Under the pieces are notes generated by a model. It made no database searches and had not been told where the DNA came from. It saw only the letters and a program-made list of their open reading frames with translations. This document shows, piece after piece, positions 48,451 through 56,846 of a DNA stretch of 64,000 bases. The stretch spans positions 3,844,001-3,908,000 of the forward strand of contig AP017424.1 of NCBI GenBank assembly GCA_002355495.1, given 5' to 3'. The translations under genes were made by a program, and so were the position numbers. Each line of letters opens with the position of its first letter. Within the stretch, counting starts at the first letter, position 1. This stretch comes from Streptomyces laurentii (GTDB lineage Bacteria > Actinomycetota > Actinomycetes > Streptomycetales > Streptomycetaceae).

Positions 48451-49032
48451 ATGGCAGGCGAGACCGTCATCACGGTCGTCGGCAATCTTGTCGACGACCC
48501 CGAGCTGCGCTTCACCCCGTCCGGCGCGGCGGTCGCGAAGTTCCGTGTCGCGTCCACTCCCCGCACCTTCGACCGTCAGACCAACGAGTGGAAGGACGGC
48601 GAAAGCCTGTTCCTGACCTGCTCGGTCTGGCGTCAGGCGGCGGAGAACGTCGCGGAGTCCCTTCAGAAGGGCATGCGCGTCGTCGTGCAGGGTCGTCTGA
48701 AGCAGCGGTCCTACGAGGACCGCGAGGGTGTCAAGCGCACGGTCTACGAGCTGGACGTCGAGGAAGTCGGCCCCAGCCTGAAGAACGCCACGGCCAAGGT
48801 CACCCGTACCACCGGTCGCGGTGGCCAGGGTGGCGGCGGTTACGGCGGCGGTCAGCAGCAGGGTGGCGGCGGCGGTGGCTGGGGCGGTGGCGCTCCGCAG
48901 CAGCAGGGCGGCGGCGCTCCCTCCGACGACCCCTGGGCCTCCAGTGCCCCGTCCGGCGGCCAGCAGGGCGGCGGCGGTGGCGGCTGGGGTGGCAACTCCG
49001 GCGGCGGCTACTCGGACGAGCCTCCCTTCTAG
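48451..49032 (+). CDS. ssb: Single-stranded DNA-binding protein
   Basis: 193 residues. The OB fold occupies residues 1 to about 115 ([48 protein letters not shown]). A Gly/Gln-rich linker of about 70 residues leads to the acidic tip SDEPPF that recruits replication and repair partners. It lies between rpsF and rpsR, the place of the main replicative SSB. ATG 48451 has GAGAGG upstream. Confidence 0.98.
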   Translation: MAGETVITVVGNLVDDPELRFTPSGAAVAKFRVASTPRTFDRQTNEWKDGESLFLTCSVWRQAAENVAESLQKGMRVVVQGRLKQRSYEDREGVKRTVYELDVEEVGPSLKNATAKVTRTTGRGGQGGGGYGGGQQQGGGGGGWGGGAPQQQGGGAPSDDPWASSAPSGGQQGGGGGGWGGNSGGGYSDEPPF

Positions 49033-49090
49033 GGCTTACGCCCTGGGAGCAGCTCGTACCCAAACTTCTTGATCACACAGGAGAAACACC

Positions 49091-49327
49091 ATGGCGAAGC
49101 CGCCTGTGCGCAAGCCTAAGAAGAAGGTCTGCGCATTCTGCAAGGACAAGGTCACGTACGTTGACTACAAGGACACGAACATGCTGCGGAAGTACATTTC
49201 CGACCGCGGCAAGATCCGTGCCCGTCGCGTGACCGGCAACTGCACGCAGCACCAGCGTGACGTCGCCACGGCCGTCAAGAACAGCCGTGAGATGGCGCTG
49301 CTGCCCTACACGTCCACCGCGCGCTAA
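49091..49327 (+). CDS. rpsR: 30S ribosomal protein S18
   Basis: 78 residues. The protein has Cys-A-F-Cys near the start and GNC later, so it is the zinc-binding C+ type, not the zinc-free paralogue that Zur controls. [21 protein letters not shown] is the rRNA-binding core. ATG 49091 is behind AGGAG. Confidence 0.98.
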   Translation: MAKPPVRKPKKKVCAFCKDKVTYVDYKDTNMLRKYISDRGKIRARRVTGNCTQHQRDVATAVKNSREMALLPYTSTAR

Positions 49328-49345
49328 GGGAAGGGTGACCGAAAA

Positions 49346-49792
49346 ATGAAGATCATCCTCACCCACGAGGTGTCCGGCCTCGGTACCGCCGGCGACGTCG
49401 TCGACGTCAAGGACGGCTACGCTCGCAACTACCTGGTCCCGCGTGGTTTCGCGATCCGCTGGACCAAGGGTGGCGAGAAGGACGTGGCGCAGATCCGCCG
49501 CGCCCGCAAGATCCACGAGATCGCGACCATCGAGCAGGCCAACGAGATCAAGGCTCAGCTCGAGGGTACGAAGGTCCGTCTGGCCGTTCGCTCCGGCGAC
49601 GCCGGCCGTCTCTTCGGCTCCGTGACTCAGGCCGACATCGCCGACGCGATCAAGACCGCCGGTGGCCCGGCCGTCGACAAGCGTCGTGTCGAGCTCGGCT
49701 CCGCGATCAAGACCCTGGGCTCGCACCAGGTGTCGGTGCGCCTGCACGCCGACGTCATCGCGAAGCTCGGCGTCGAGGTCGTCGCCGCGTAA
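49346..49792 (+). CDS. rplI: 50S ribosomal protein L9
   Basis: 148 residues, full length. N-terminal [34 protein letters not shown] is the L9 signature; a long linker helix and the C-terminal rRNA domain ([16 protein letters not shown]) follow. The gene starts 18 bases after rpsR and ends before a strong terminator. Confidence 0.98.
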   Translation: MKIILTHEVSGLGTAGDVVDVKDGYARNYLVPRGFAIRWTKGGEKDVAQIRRARKIHEIATIEQANEIKAQLEGTKVRLAVRSGDAGRLFGSVTQADIADAIKTAGGPAVDKRRVELGSAIKTLGSHQVSVRLHADVIAKLGVEVVAA

Positions 49793-49826
49793 CACTGCCC
49801 TTGGGCAGAGTTCGCGCTCAGCAGTA

Positions 49827-49862
49827 CGGAAGGGCCGCACCCCTCGGGGTGCGGCCCTTCCG
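49827..49862 (+). terminator. Terminator behind rplI
   Basis: CGGAAGGGCCGCACCCC (49827-49843) and GGGGTGCGGCCCTTCCG (49846-49862) pair over 17 bp with a 2-base gap (four-base loop in practice). parS site 7 follows 3 bases later. Confidence 0.85.
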
Positions 49863-49864
49863 CT

Positions 49865-49878
49865 GTTTCACGTGAAAC
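49865..49878. other. parS site 7
   Basis: Perfect GTTTCACGTGAAAC behind the rplI terminator, 13 bases before parS site 8. Confidence 0.95.
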
Positions 49879-49883
49879 ATCCA

Positions 49884-49913
49884 CGGTCGTTGTTTCACGT
49901 GAAACAACGACCG
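49884..49913. terminator. parS site 8 within a 30-bp perfect palindrome
   Basis: GTTTCACGTGAAAC (49892-49905) is extended by CGGTCGTT and AACGACCG to a loopless 30-bp palindrome (49884-49913). It ends 5 bases before the stop codon of the leftward MATE gene and may act as its terminator as well as ParB site. Confidence 0.8.
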
Positions 49914-49918
49914 GACGG

Positions 49919-51256
49919 TCAGCGCGTGGCGCCGGTGACGACCCACTGGCCGGAGCGGGCGCGCCACCACAGGGTCGCCAGCCGGACCGTCATCATCAGC
50001 GTCATCGCGCCCCAGAGCGCGGTGAGCCCGCCGCCGAGCGTCGGAATCAGCAGGGCGACCGGGGCGAAGACCACCAGGGTGACGAGCATGGCCCCGGCGA
50101 GGTAGGGGCCGTCGCCCGCGCCCATCAGGACGCCGTCGAGTACGAAGACCACCCCGGAGACCGGCTGGGAGAGCGCGACGACGAGGAGCGCGGGCAGCAG
50201 GGTGTCCTGGACCGACGGATCGCTGGTGAAGAGCGGGACGAAGAGAGGGCGGGCCAGGACGATCAGGGTGCCGAGGACGACGCCGGACACCACGCCCCAC
50301 TGGACCATGCGACGGCACACCTGCCGGGCGCCGTCCGCGTCGTCGGCGCCGAGGTACCGCCCGATGATGGCCTGCCCGGCGATGGCGATCGCGTCGAGCG
50401 CGAAGGCCATCAGGCTCCACAGGGACAGAATGATCTGGTGCGCGGCGACATCGGCGTCCCCGAGCCGGGCGGCGACGGCGGTGGCGATCATCAGGATCGC
50501 CCGCAGCGAGAGCGTACGGACCAGGAGTGGGGCGCCGGCCGTGGCCGAGGCCCGTATGCCGGCGGCGTCGGGGCGCAGGGAGGCGCCGTGCCGGCGGGCG
50601 CCGCGGACGACCACGTACAGGTAGCAGGCGGCCATGCCGAACTGAGCGATGACCGTGCCCCAGGCGGATCCGGCGATACCGAGTCCGGCACCGTAGACCA
50701 GGGTGACATTGAGGATGCCGTTGGCGGCGAAGCCGCCGATGGCGACGTACAGCGGAGTGCGGGTGTCCTGGAGGCCGCGCAGCACGCCGGTGGCGGCGAG
50801 CACGACGAGCATGGCCGGGATGCCGAGGCTGGAGATCCTGAGGTACGTGACGGCGTACGACGCGGCCGTGTCGGAGGCCCCGAAGACATCGACGAGCCAG
50901 GGGGCGCCGGGCAGCGTGAGGGCGATGACGCCGGCGCCGAGCAGCAGGGCGAGCCAGATGCCGTCGATGCCCTGGCGGAGGGCGGCCCCGAGGTCGCCGG
51001 CACCGACGCGGCGGGCGACGGCCGCGGTGGTGGCGTAGGCGAGGAAGACGAATACGCTCACCGCGGTGGAGAGCAGCGCCGAGGCGATGGCGAGACCGGC
51101 GAGCTGAGGGGTGCCGAGGTGGCCGACAATGGCGCTGTCTGCCATGAGGAAAAGCGGCTCGGCGACGAGCGCGCCGAAGGCCGGGACGGCGAGGGCGACG
51201 ATCTCGCGGTCGTGTCGGCGGCGGACGGCCGCAGGGGTCGCGGGAGCCTGATGCAT
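49919..51256 (-). CDS. MATE-family multidrug/DinF-like exporter
   Basis: 445 residues with 12 membrane helices; DREIVALAVPAFGALVAEPLFLMADSAIVGHLGTPQLAG is the DinF/MATE start. Such proteins export cationic compounds against Na+ or H+. ATG 51256 is preferred to GTG 51262, because TAGATT ends 6 nt before the ATG with TTGCGT 18 bases further up, a leaderless promoter, and no Shine-Dalgarno is present. Head-to-head with dnaB and its DnaA-box cluster. Confidence 0.88.
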   Translation of the reverse strand: MHQAPATPAAVRRRHDREIVALAVPAFGALVAEPLFLMADSAIVGHLGTPQLAGLAIASALLSTAVSVFVFLAYATTAAVARRVGAGDLGAALRQGIDGIWLALLLGAGVIALTLPGAPWLVDVFGASDTAASYAVTYLRISSLGIPAMLVVLAATGVLRGLQDTRTPLYVAIGGFAANGILNVTLVYGAGLGIAGSAWGTVIAQFGMAACYLYVVVRGARRHGASLRPDAAGIRASATAGAPLLVRTLSLRAILMIATAVAARLGDADVAAHQIILSLWSLMAFALDAIAIAGQAIIGRYLGADDADGARQVCRRMVQWGVVSGVVLGTLIVLARPLFVPLFTSDPSVQDTLLPALLVVALSQPVSGVVFVLDGVLMGAGDGPYLAGAMLVTLVVFAPVALLIPTLGGGLTALWGAMTLMMTVRLATLWWRARSGQWVVTGATR

Positions 51257-51678
51257 GCGCACAATCTAATCGTCCACAGGTAAGAGACGCAATGCTCCAG
51301 TGATCCTTACAATTTATGGGGGAAGGGCTTCGGGTGTGCGCCGTTTGTTCTGATCTTGGTCCAACCGGAGAAGTTTTTCTCCCCCACAGCCAGTGGATGG
51401 AAAAATCGCAGGTCAGGCGCCTAACTCAGGGCTCCCTATGAGTTTGTCCACATGGCTGTCCCCCGGTCCGTGCACAGGTTCCGCCAAGTTCTCCACAGCA
51501 TCCGGGCCTCCACCCACAGGGCCTGTGGATAACCAGATTGGCTGACGGTGCCCGCGGCCCTACCGTGGTCCGGCGGCCAACGCGCCAGAAGCGGAGTCAA
51601 AGCCTCTTGTTTGTCCGAGCCGTGGCGTAAGAAAGAGTGGCACGGTTGTCCGCGGTGCGGACGGGAGGAGGTGGCCGG
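51257..51678. other. MATE-dnaB divergent region with DnaA-box cluster
   Basis: About 420 bases without a gene. Consensus DnaA boxes (T/C)(T/C)(G/A)TCCACA are at 51270-51278 (TCGTCCACA), 51444-51452 (TTGTCCACA) and 51524-51532 (complement of TTATCCACA); TTCTCCACA at 51489-51497 has one mismatch. The stretch 51299-51420 is relatively A/T-rich for this genome (AATTTATGG, AAGTTTTTCTCC). Confidence 0.8.
51263..51292 (-). promoter_or_regulatory. Leaderless promoter of the MATE gene
   Basis: On the minus strand TTGCGT (51292-51287), 18-base spacer, TAGATT (51268-51263), then GTGCGC and the ATG start. A consensus DnaA box (51270-51278) lies within the spacer. Confidence 0.6.
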
Positions 51679-53196
51679 GTGAGCATGCCCGAGCCCATGG
51701 ACGATCCCTGGGACGAGAGTGGTCCCGGAGACCGACTGCCCACCCGTACCCGCGGTGGCGGCGAGGGACGCGGTCGTGGCGAAGACCGCGGTCGTGGCGA
51801 GGGGCGCGGTCGCGGCCGCGAGGACCAGCACGAGCGCGGCAGCGAGAGCAACTGGGACGGCGGCATGTCCCCGTTCGAGCGCGTTCCCCCGCAGGACCTG
51901 GACGCCGAGCAGTCCGTCCTCGGCGGCATGCTGCTGTCCAAGGACGCCATCGCCGACGTCGTCGAGATCATCAAGGGCCACGACTTCTACAAGCCGGCCC
52001 ACGAGACCGTCTACGCGGCGATCCTCGACCTGTACGCGAAGGGCGAGCCCGCCGACCCCATCACGGTCGGCGCCGAACTCACCAAGCGCGGCGAGATCAC
52101 CCGGGTCGGCGGCGCCTCCTATCTGCACACGCTCGTCCAGTCGGTGCCGACGGCCGCCAACGCCTCGTACTACGCGGAGATCGTCCACGAGCGCGCCGTG
52201 CTGCGCCGGCTCGTGGAGGCCGGCACCAAGATCACGCAGATGGGATACGCGGCGGACGGCGACGTCGACGACATCGTCAACCGCGCCCAGTCGGAGATCT
52301 ACCAGGTCACCGAGCAGCGCACCACCGAGGACTACCTGCCGCTCGGCGACATCATGGAGGGCGCGCTCGACGAGATCGAGGCGATCGGCTCGCGCAGCGG
52401 CGAGATGACCGGTGTGCCCACCGGCTTCACCGACCTCGACGCTCTCACCAACGGGCTGCACCCCGGCCAGATGATCATCATCGCGGCCCGCCCCGCCATG
52501 GGTAAGTCGACGCTCGCGCTCGACTTCGCACGGGCGGCCTCGATCAAGCACAACCTGCCCAGCGTCATCTTCTCCCTCGAAATGGGCCGCAACGAGATCG
52601 CGATGCGTCTGCTCTCGGCCGAGGCCCGGGTGGCGCTGCACCACATGCGCTCCGGCACCATGACCGACGAGGACTGGACCCGGCTCGCCCGCCGGATGCC
52701 GGACGTCTCGCAGGCCCCGCTCTACATCGACGACTCCCCGAACCTGTCGATGATGGAGATCCGCGCCAAGTGCCGCCGTCTGAAGCAGCGCAGCGGCATC
52801 AAGCTCGTCGTCATCGACTACCTCCAGCTGATGCAGGCCGGCGGCTCCAAGCGCGCCGAGAGTCGGCAGCAGGAGGTCTCGGAGATGTCGCGAAACCTGA
52901 AGCTTCTCGCCAAGGAGCTGGAGCTCCCGGTGATCGCGCTCTCCCAGCTGAACCGTGGCCCCGAGCAGCGCACGGACAAGAAGCCGATGGTGTCCGACCT
53001 CCGAGAGTCCGGATCGATCGAGCAGGACGCGGACATGGTCATCCTGCTGCACCGTGAGGACGCCTACGAGAAGGAGTCCCCGCGCGCGGGAGAGGCCGAC
53101 ATCATCGTCGGCAAGCACCGTAACGGCCCGACGGCGACCATCACTGTCGCCTTCCAGGGCCACTACTCGCGCTTCGTCGACATGGCCCAGACCTGA
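51679..53196 (+). CDS. dnaB: Replicative DNA helicase DnaB
   Basis: 505 residues from GTG 51679 behind GGAGGAGGTG (ATG 51685 possible). The N-terminal domain (PPQDLDAEQSVLGGMLLSKDAIADVVEIIKGHDF) and RecA-like ATPase with Walker A ARPAMGKSTLALDFA, Walker B KLVVIDYLQLMQ and the arginine finger region are intact. No intein is present, in contrast to several mycobacterial DnaB. The first 50 residues are Gly/Arg repeats (GRGEGRGRGEDRGRG). DnaB unwinds the fork; Streptomyces has no DnaC, so DUF721 (DciA) may load it. Confidence 0.98.
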   Translation: MSMPEPMDDPWDESGPGDRLPTRTRGGGEGRGRGEDRGRGEGRGRGREDQHERGSESNWDGGMSPFERVPPQDLDAEQSVLGGMLLSKDAIADVVEIIKGHDFYKPAHETVYAAILDLYAKGEPADPITVGAELTKRGEITRVGGASYLHTLVQSVPTAANASYYAEIVHERAVLRRLVEAGTKITQMGYAADGDVDDIVNRAQSEIYQVTEQRTTEDYLPLGDIMEGALDEIEAIGSRSGEMTGVPTGFTDLDALTNGLHPGQMIIIAARPAMGKSTLALDFARAASIKHNLPSVIFSLEMGRNEIAMRLLSAEARVALHHMRSGTMTDEDWTRLARRMPDVSQAPLYIDDSPNLSMMEIRAKCRRLKQRSGIKLVVIDYLQLMQAGGSKRAESRQQEVSEMSRNLKLLAKELELPVIALSQLNRGPEQRTDKKPMVSDLRESGSIEQDADMVILLHREDAYEKESPRAGEADIIVGKHRNGPTATITVAFQGHYSRFVDMAQT

Positions 53197-53294
53197 TCGG
53201 TCACGGGTAGGGCCGTCGGTTCGGCGGCCGAATCCCGCCGGCGACGGCCAGGCGAGGGCCTGTCCGGTACGCGGCGGAGACAGCGGGCAGCTGC

Positions 53295-53861
53295 TCAGCG
53301 CCTCGTCTCGTACCGGGTCAGGACCACGCCGCCGGGGAACGTCCGCGTCTCCACCAGGTTCAGGTTCACCCAGTTGTCCAGCGCGGTGAAGAACGGTGTG
53401 CCGCCGCCCACCAGGACCGGATGGGCGGCGATCACGTACTCGTCGATGAGGCCGGCGCGCATGGCGGCGCCGGCGAGTGTGGCGCCGCCGATGGTCATCG
53501 GGCCGCCGTCCCCGGCCTTGAGTCGCGTGATCTCGGCGATCGCGTCACCGGTGACCAGGCGGGTGTTCCAGTCGACCGTGTCGATCGTGGAGGAGAACAC
53601 CACCTTCGGGGTGTCCCGCCAGTTCCGCGCGAACTCGATCTCCGCCGGGCCGGCGCCGGGCTGCCGGTCGCCGGTCGGCCAGTAGGAGTTCATCGCCTCC
53701 CACAGCTTGCGCCCGTACAGCGACAGGCCGCTCGCCCGCTCGTAGTCGAGCCACCACTGGAACAGCTCGGGGCTCGGCGGTCCGCTCCAGCCGATGTCGT
53801 CGCCGGCCGCGGCGATATAGCCGTCCAGGGTCAGGTTCATGCCGTAGATCAGTTTCCGCAT
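53295..53861 (-). CDS. Dihydrofolate-reductase-fold family protein (RibD C-terminal type)
   Basis: 188 residues, ATG 53861 with GGAAGG upstream. RKLIYGMNLTLDGYIA at the start, GRKLWEAM and the NADPH-loop phrase GGPMTIGGATLAGAAMRAGLIDEYVIAAHPVLVGGGTPFF are typical of the YyaP/YwjB-like group of the RibD_C family. Whether it reduces folates or another substrate is unknown. Genes of this group often follow an ArsR-type regulator; a remnant of one lies 99 bases upstream. Confidence 0.85.
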   Translation of the reverse strand: MRKLIYGMNLTLDGYIAAAGDDIGWSGPPSPELFQWWLDYERASGLSLYGRKLWEAMNSYWPTGDRQPGAGPAEIEFARNWRDTPKVVFSSTIDTVDWNTRLVTGDAIAEITRLKAGDGGPMTIGGATLAGAAMRAGLIDEYVIAAHPVLVGGGTPFFTALDNWVNLNLVETRTFPGGVVLTRYETRR

Positions 53862-53959
53862 GGGCCGGCCTTCCGTCCGTGGGTGTCAGGCGTGGAGACC
53901 AGCGTGGCGCGGCGGCGAGACCCTCCGCACCCGGAGGGGTCCCGATGCGCCCGGTGTCG

Positions 53960-54109
53960 TCACCCGTGGGCGGTCACGTCACGGCCTTGCGGGACGGCGA
54001 TGTCGAGCAGGCCGGGGAAGCGGGCGTCGAGGTCTTCTCGGCGCAGCCGGTTGAGCCGCCGGGTCCCCTCGTCCCGCTGGTGGATCACGCCCGCTTCCCG
54101 GAGGACTCG
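53960..54109 (-). pseudogene. C-terminal remnant of an ArsR-type winged-helix regulator
   Basis: A minus-strand frame without start codon reads ...VLREAGVIHQRDEGTRRL... and ...LRREDLDARFPGLLD... before its stop codon (53960-53962). These are the recognition-wing and tail typical of small ArsR-type regulators that accompany DHFR-fold genes. The HTH half is missing; the neighbouring rightward gene starts where it should be. I read it as a deletion remnant, but have not compared sequences. Confidence 0.45.
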
Positions 54110-54585
54110 TGGACACCACCGCACTCGACGATGCCTATCAGCGCCTGCTCGCCGCGGCGGGAGCGATCGGCGATACCGCCCTGCCGGCCGCGGACGCGCG
54201 AGCCGACATCGATGGGACGCTGAGTCATATCGCGCTCAGCGACCGCATGCTCGCCGCCACCGCGCGCGAGGTGTCCGCCGGCCGTCCCGCGACGGTCGAC
54301 AACCGCGAGGCCATGGACGAGACCGCGATCGACTCGTTGATCGCCTCGACCACCCACACACAGCGCGTCGATCTCGTGCGCCGCAACGCGGCGGACCTGG
54401 GTGCCGTGATCCGGGCGATGCCCGACCAGGCCGCCGCCGCGCCGGTGGCCCTCCGCCTGGTCGGCCGTGACGGCCGACCGGTTCCCGAACAGCGGTTGCC
54501 CTGGGGCGACCTGGTACGGCTGCGCGCCACCACACACATCCCCGGGCACGCGGAGCGGATCAGGTCGCTGACCTCCGCGCGGTAG
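54109..54585 (+). CDS. Small helical protein, DinB/maleylpyruvate-isomerase-like
   Basis: 158 residues from GTG 54109; GGAGG stands only 4 nt before it. Mostly helical: an N-terminal DDAYQRLLAAAGAIGDTA helix, HIALSDRMLAATAREV and a final HIPGHAERIRSL. This suggests the DinB/MDMPI four-helix fold, but the usual metal histidines (H...H-x3-H) are not all evident; H in LSHIALSD and THIPGHAERI are candidates. Function unknown; the gene may have replaced an ArsR gene. Confidence 0.6.
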   Translation: MDTTALDDAYQRLLAAAGAIGDTALPAADARADIDGTLSHIALSDRMLAATAREVSAGRPATVDNREAMDETAIDSLIASTTHTQRVDLVRRNAADLGAVIRAMPDQAAAAPVALRLVGRDGRPVPEQRLPWGDLVRLRATTHIPGHAERIRSLTSAR

Positions 54586-54628
54586 CGCGCCCCGGGCGGC
54601 CGACCTGTGGGGCGCGATGATCAGCCGC

Positions 54629-55354
54629 TCACTCCGTGAGAGGCAGGCACTCGTCGAGCAGGCCGAGGATGTCGCGCCAGGCCCTCCGCGCGTGCACGGG
54701 ATGGTGGCCGACACCCGGACGCACGGTGTGGTCGACGGGCGGATGGTGGAAGGCGTGCAGGGCCCCGCCGTAGACCACGACGCGCCAGTCGACGCCCGCG
54801 GCCTGCATCTCCGCGGCGAAGGCGTCCCGTTGGGCGGGCGACATGATCGGGTCCTCCGATCCGACCCCGGCCCAAACGGGGCAGCGGATGCGCGCCGCCT
54901 CGCCCGGCCGGCCCGTGGTCAGGGCGTTGACCGTCCCGATGGCCCGTAAGTCGACGCCGTCCCGCCCGAGTTCCAGCGCGATGGCGCCCCCGGTGCCGTA
55001 GCCGATGGCGGCGATCCGGTCGGGATCGGTCCGCGGTTCGGCTCGCAGGACGTCCAGTGAGGCATGGCCGATGGCCCGCATCCGGTCGGGATCGGCGAGC
55101 AGCGGCATGCAACGGGCCAGCATTTCCTCGGGGGCACTCAAGTAGCGCCCGCCGTGGAGGTCGAAGGCCAGCGCCACGTATCCCCGCTCGGCGAGAGCAT
55201 CGGCCCGGCGGCGCTCGACGTCGCTGAGCCCTATGCCCTCCGGTCCGAGCAGCACCGCGGGCCGAGGGCCGGTGCCGGAGGGGAGCGCGAGGTGCCCGAT
55301 CATCGTCAGGCCGTCGGCCGGGTACGCCACCGTGCGTGTGGTGATGGTCGTCAT
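54629..55354 (-). CDS. Dienelactone-hydrolase-fold protein without the nucleophile (TTA codon)
   Basis: 241 residues, alpha/beta-hydrolase fold of the DLH family. The nucleophile elbow, normally G-x-C-x-G, reads GYGTGG, so the Cys (or Ser) is absent; the Asp (GSEDPIMS) and His (ALHAFHHP) of the triad are kept. It may be a pseudoenzyme or use other chemistry. Codon 136 (54947-54949) is TTA, thus possible bldA control. ATG 55354 has no clear Shine-Dalgarno sequence; TACGGT ends 9 nt before it. Confidence 0.8.
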   Translation of the reverse strand: MTTITTRTVAYPADGLTMIGHLALPSGTGPRPAVLLGPEGIGLSDVERRRADALAERGYVALAFDLHGGRYLSAPEEMLARCMPLLADPDRMRAIGHASLDVLRAEPRTDPDRIAAIGYGTGGAIALELGRDGVDLRAIGTVNALTTGRPGEAARIRCPVWAGVGSEDPIMSPAQRDAFAAEMQAAGVDWRVVVYGGALHAFHHPPVDHTVRPGVGHHPVHARRAWRDILGLLDECLPLTE

Positions 55355-55470
55355 GTGGCCGACCGTAGTGACGCGCGCGCCCGGCCGGGACCGGCTTCAC
55401 CGTCGGCGGAAACGCGGCGGTGCGGTCCGGTGGGCCGGTGGGCGCGCGGTCGTCACGCGCTCCTGACCGG

Positions 55471-56682
55471 TCAGAACCAGTGGAGGCAGTGCGGCGGGCG
55501 CTCGGTACGGAAGAGAGCGTCGGCACGGGCGGCGGCGTCCGCGTGGTGGGCCTGGACGCGGCCGGCGCGGACGAGCGTGCTCGGGGCGGTCCCTCCGAGG
55601 TAGACCGAGCCCAGGTCGCTGATGTCCAGCGACAGGTCCGGTGCCCGGTCGGTGGGGGCGCAGTCGGCCTCGCCGTCCCGGACGGTCAGCAGGTAGCGGC
55701 CGCGCTCGCCGAGGAACGGGTCGTCGACGTCGAGGACGAGCTCGCCGTCCGTGGCCCAGCCGCGGGCCGTCAGCGCGCGGGGGACGTCCAGCAGGCGCAC
55801 CCAGAGCCAGTCGGTGTCGCCGCTCACCTCGCCGGCCCGGAAGTCGGTGAGCTGCCAGCGCAGCGGGTGCCCGGGCGGGACGTGCCGGAACACGACCTCG
55901 GAGATCAGATCGTGGTCGAGGACGAAGCGGGCCAGGGCCGTGAAGGCGGCGTCGTCGACGGCGATGGTCTCGTCGACCGTCAGGGTGCCCGCGTCGCCGA
56001 GCGCGTAGCAGGCGTACCCGTCCGCGACCCCGTCGGCGTTCCGGTGGACGGCGACGTAGCGCGGCGCCGGAGCGATCGGGGGCTGTCCCGCGCCCCGGGT
56101 CCACCAGCGGTGCGGGCGGGACAGCGCGCCGGGCTGGGCGCGGCGGTAGCGGTCGTAGATCTCCTCCAGGAGCTCGCCGCACTCGGCCCGCCGGAGCACT
56201 TCCACCGATCCGGCGTCCGTGCCGCTGGTGCGGGGCCGGTCGAAGACGGACTTGTGCTGGGGCACCGTCACCCGCTGGGTGTAGGTCGCCGGGCCGTAGC
56301 CGAACCTGCGGTAGATCAGGGCCTCGGAGGCCAGCAGGACGGAGAGGAACTCTCCCCGGTCCCGCAGCTCGGTGAGCTGATGGCGCATCATCGCGGTGAG
56401 CACGCCCTGGCGGCGGTGCGACGGGATCACGCCGACGGCGGTCACCCCGGCGGCCGGAGCGACGGTCCCGCCGGGCAGGGTGAGCTCGAAGGAGTACGCG
56501 CCGGCGGTGCCGACCGGCCGGCCGTCCTCCGCCACGGCGAACAGACAGCGGTCCATTTCGAGGGCCGCCCACCAGACGCCGCCACCGTCCTCGCGCGGGG
56601 TTTCGGGGAAGCGCCCGAACGCAGTGTGGAGCGTGTCGACGAGGACGTCGAGGTCCTCGTCGGTGGTGGGACGGATCTTCAT
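55471..56682 (-). CDS. Eis-type N-acetyltransferase (double GNAT plus SCP domain)
   Basis: 403 residues, ATG 56682 with GGGAGG upstream. The N-terminal GNAT has VTAVGVIPSHRRQGVLTAMMRHQL (acetyl-CoA loop R-R-x-G-V/I-x) and Y in IYRRFGYGPAT; the second GNAT and the C-terminal sterol-carrier-like domain follow, ending in HCLHWF. The free C-terminal Phe carboxylate is the catalytic base in Eis proteins and is retained. Eis enzymes acetylate amines of many compounds, including aminoglycosides. Confidence 0.92.
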   Translation of the reverse strand: MKIRPTTDEDLDVLVDTLHTAFGRFPETPREDGGGVWWAALEMDRCLFAVAEDGRPVGTAGAYSFELTLPGGTVAPAAGVTAVGVIPSHRRQGVLTAMMRHQLTELRDRGEFLSVLLASEALIYRRFGYGPATYTQRVTVPQHKSVFDRPRTSGTDAGSVEVLRRAECGELLEEIYDRYRRAQPGALSRPHRWWTRGAGQPPIAPAPRYVAVHRNADGVADGYACYALGDAGTLTVDETIAVDDAAFTALARFVLDHDLISEVVFRHVPPGHPLRWQLTDFRAGEVSGDTDWLWVRLLDVPRALTARGWATDGELVLDVDDPFLGERGRYLLTVRDGEADCAPTDRAPDLSLDISDLGSVYLGGTAPSTLVRAGRVQAHHADAAARADALFRTERPPHCLHWF

Positions 56683-56846
56683 CGGTGCTGCCTCCCCGGG
56701 ATGCCGGCCCCACGGCGCGTGGCGGCCCGCCACAGTCCAGCCCCGACACGTGGCCGGGGCAAGTGAATTACGGAGTGTTCCGGGGCAGGCGGCGGCTTGC
56801 GGAAAACCGGGCCGCGCGCGGGCGGAGGCGGGGTGAAGATGTCGGT

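Noticed and set aside
51679..53196. Intein in dnaB
   Set aside because: The ATPase motifs follow at normal spacing; no insertion.
53879..54223. Rightward frame upstream of the small helical protein gene
   Set aside because: Antisense to the ArsR-like remnant, no ribosome-binding site and no recognisable domain.
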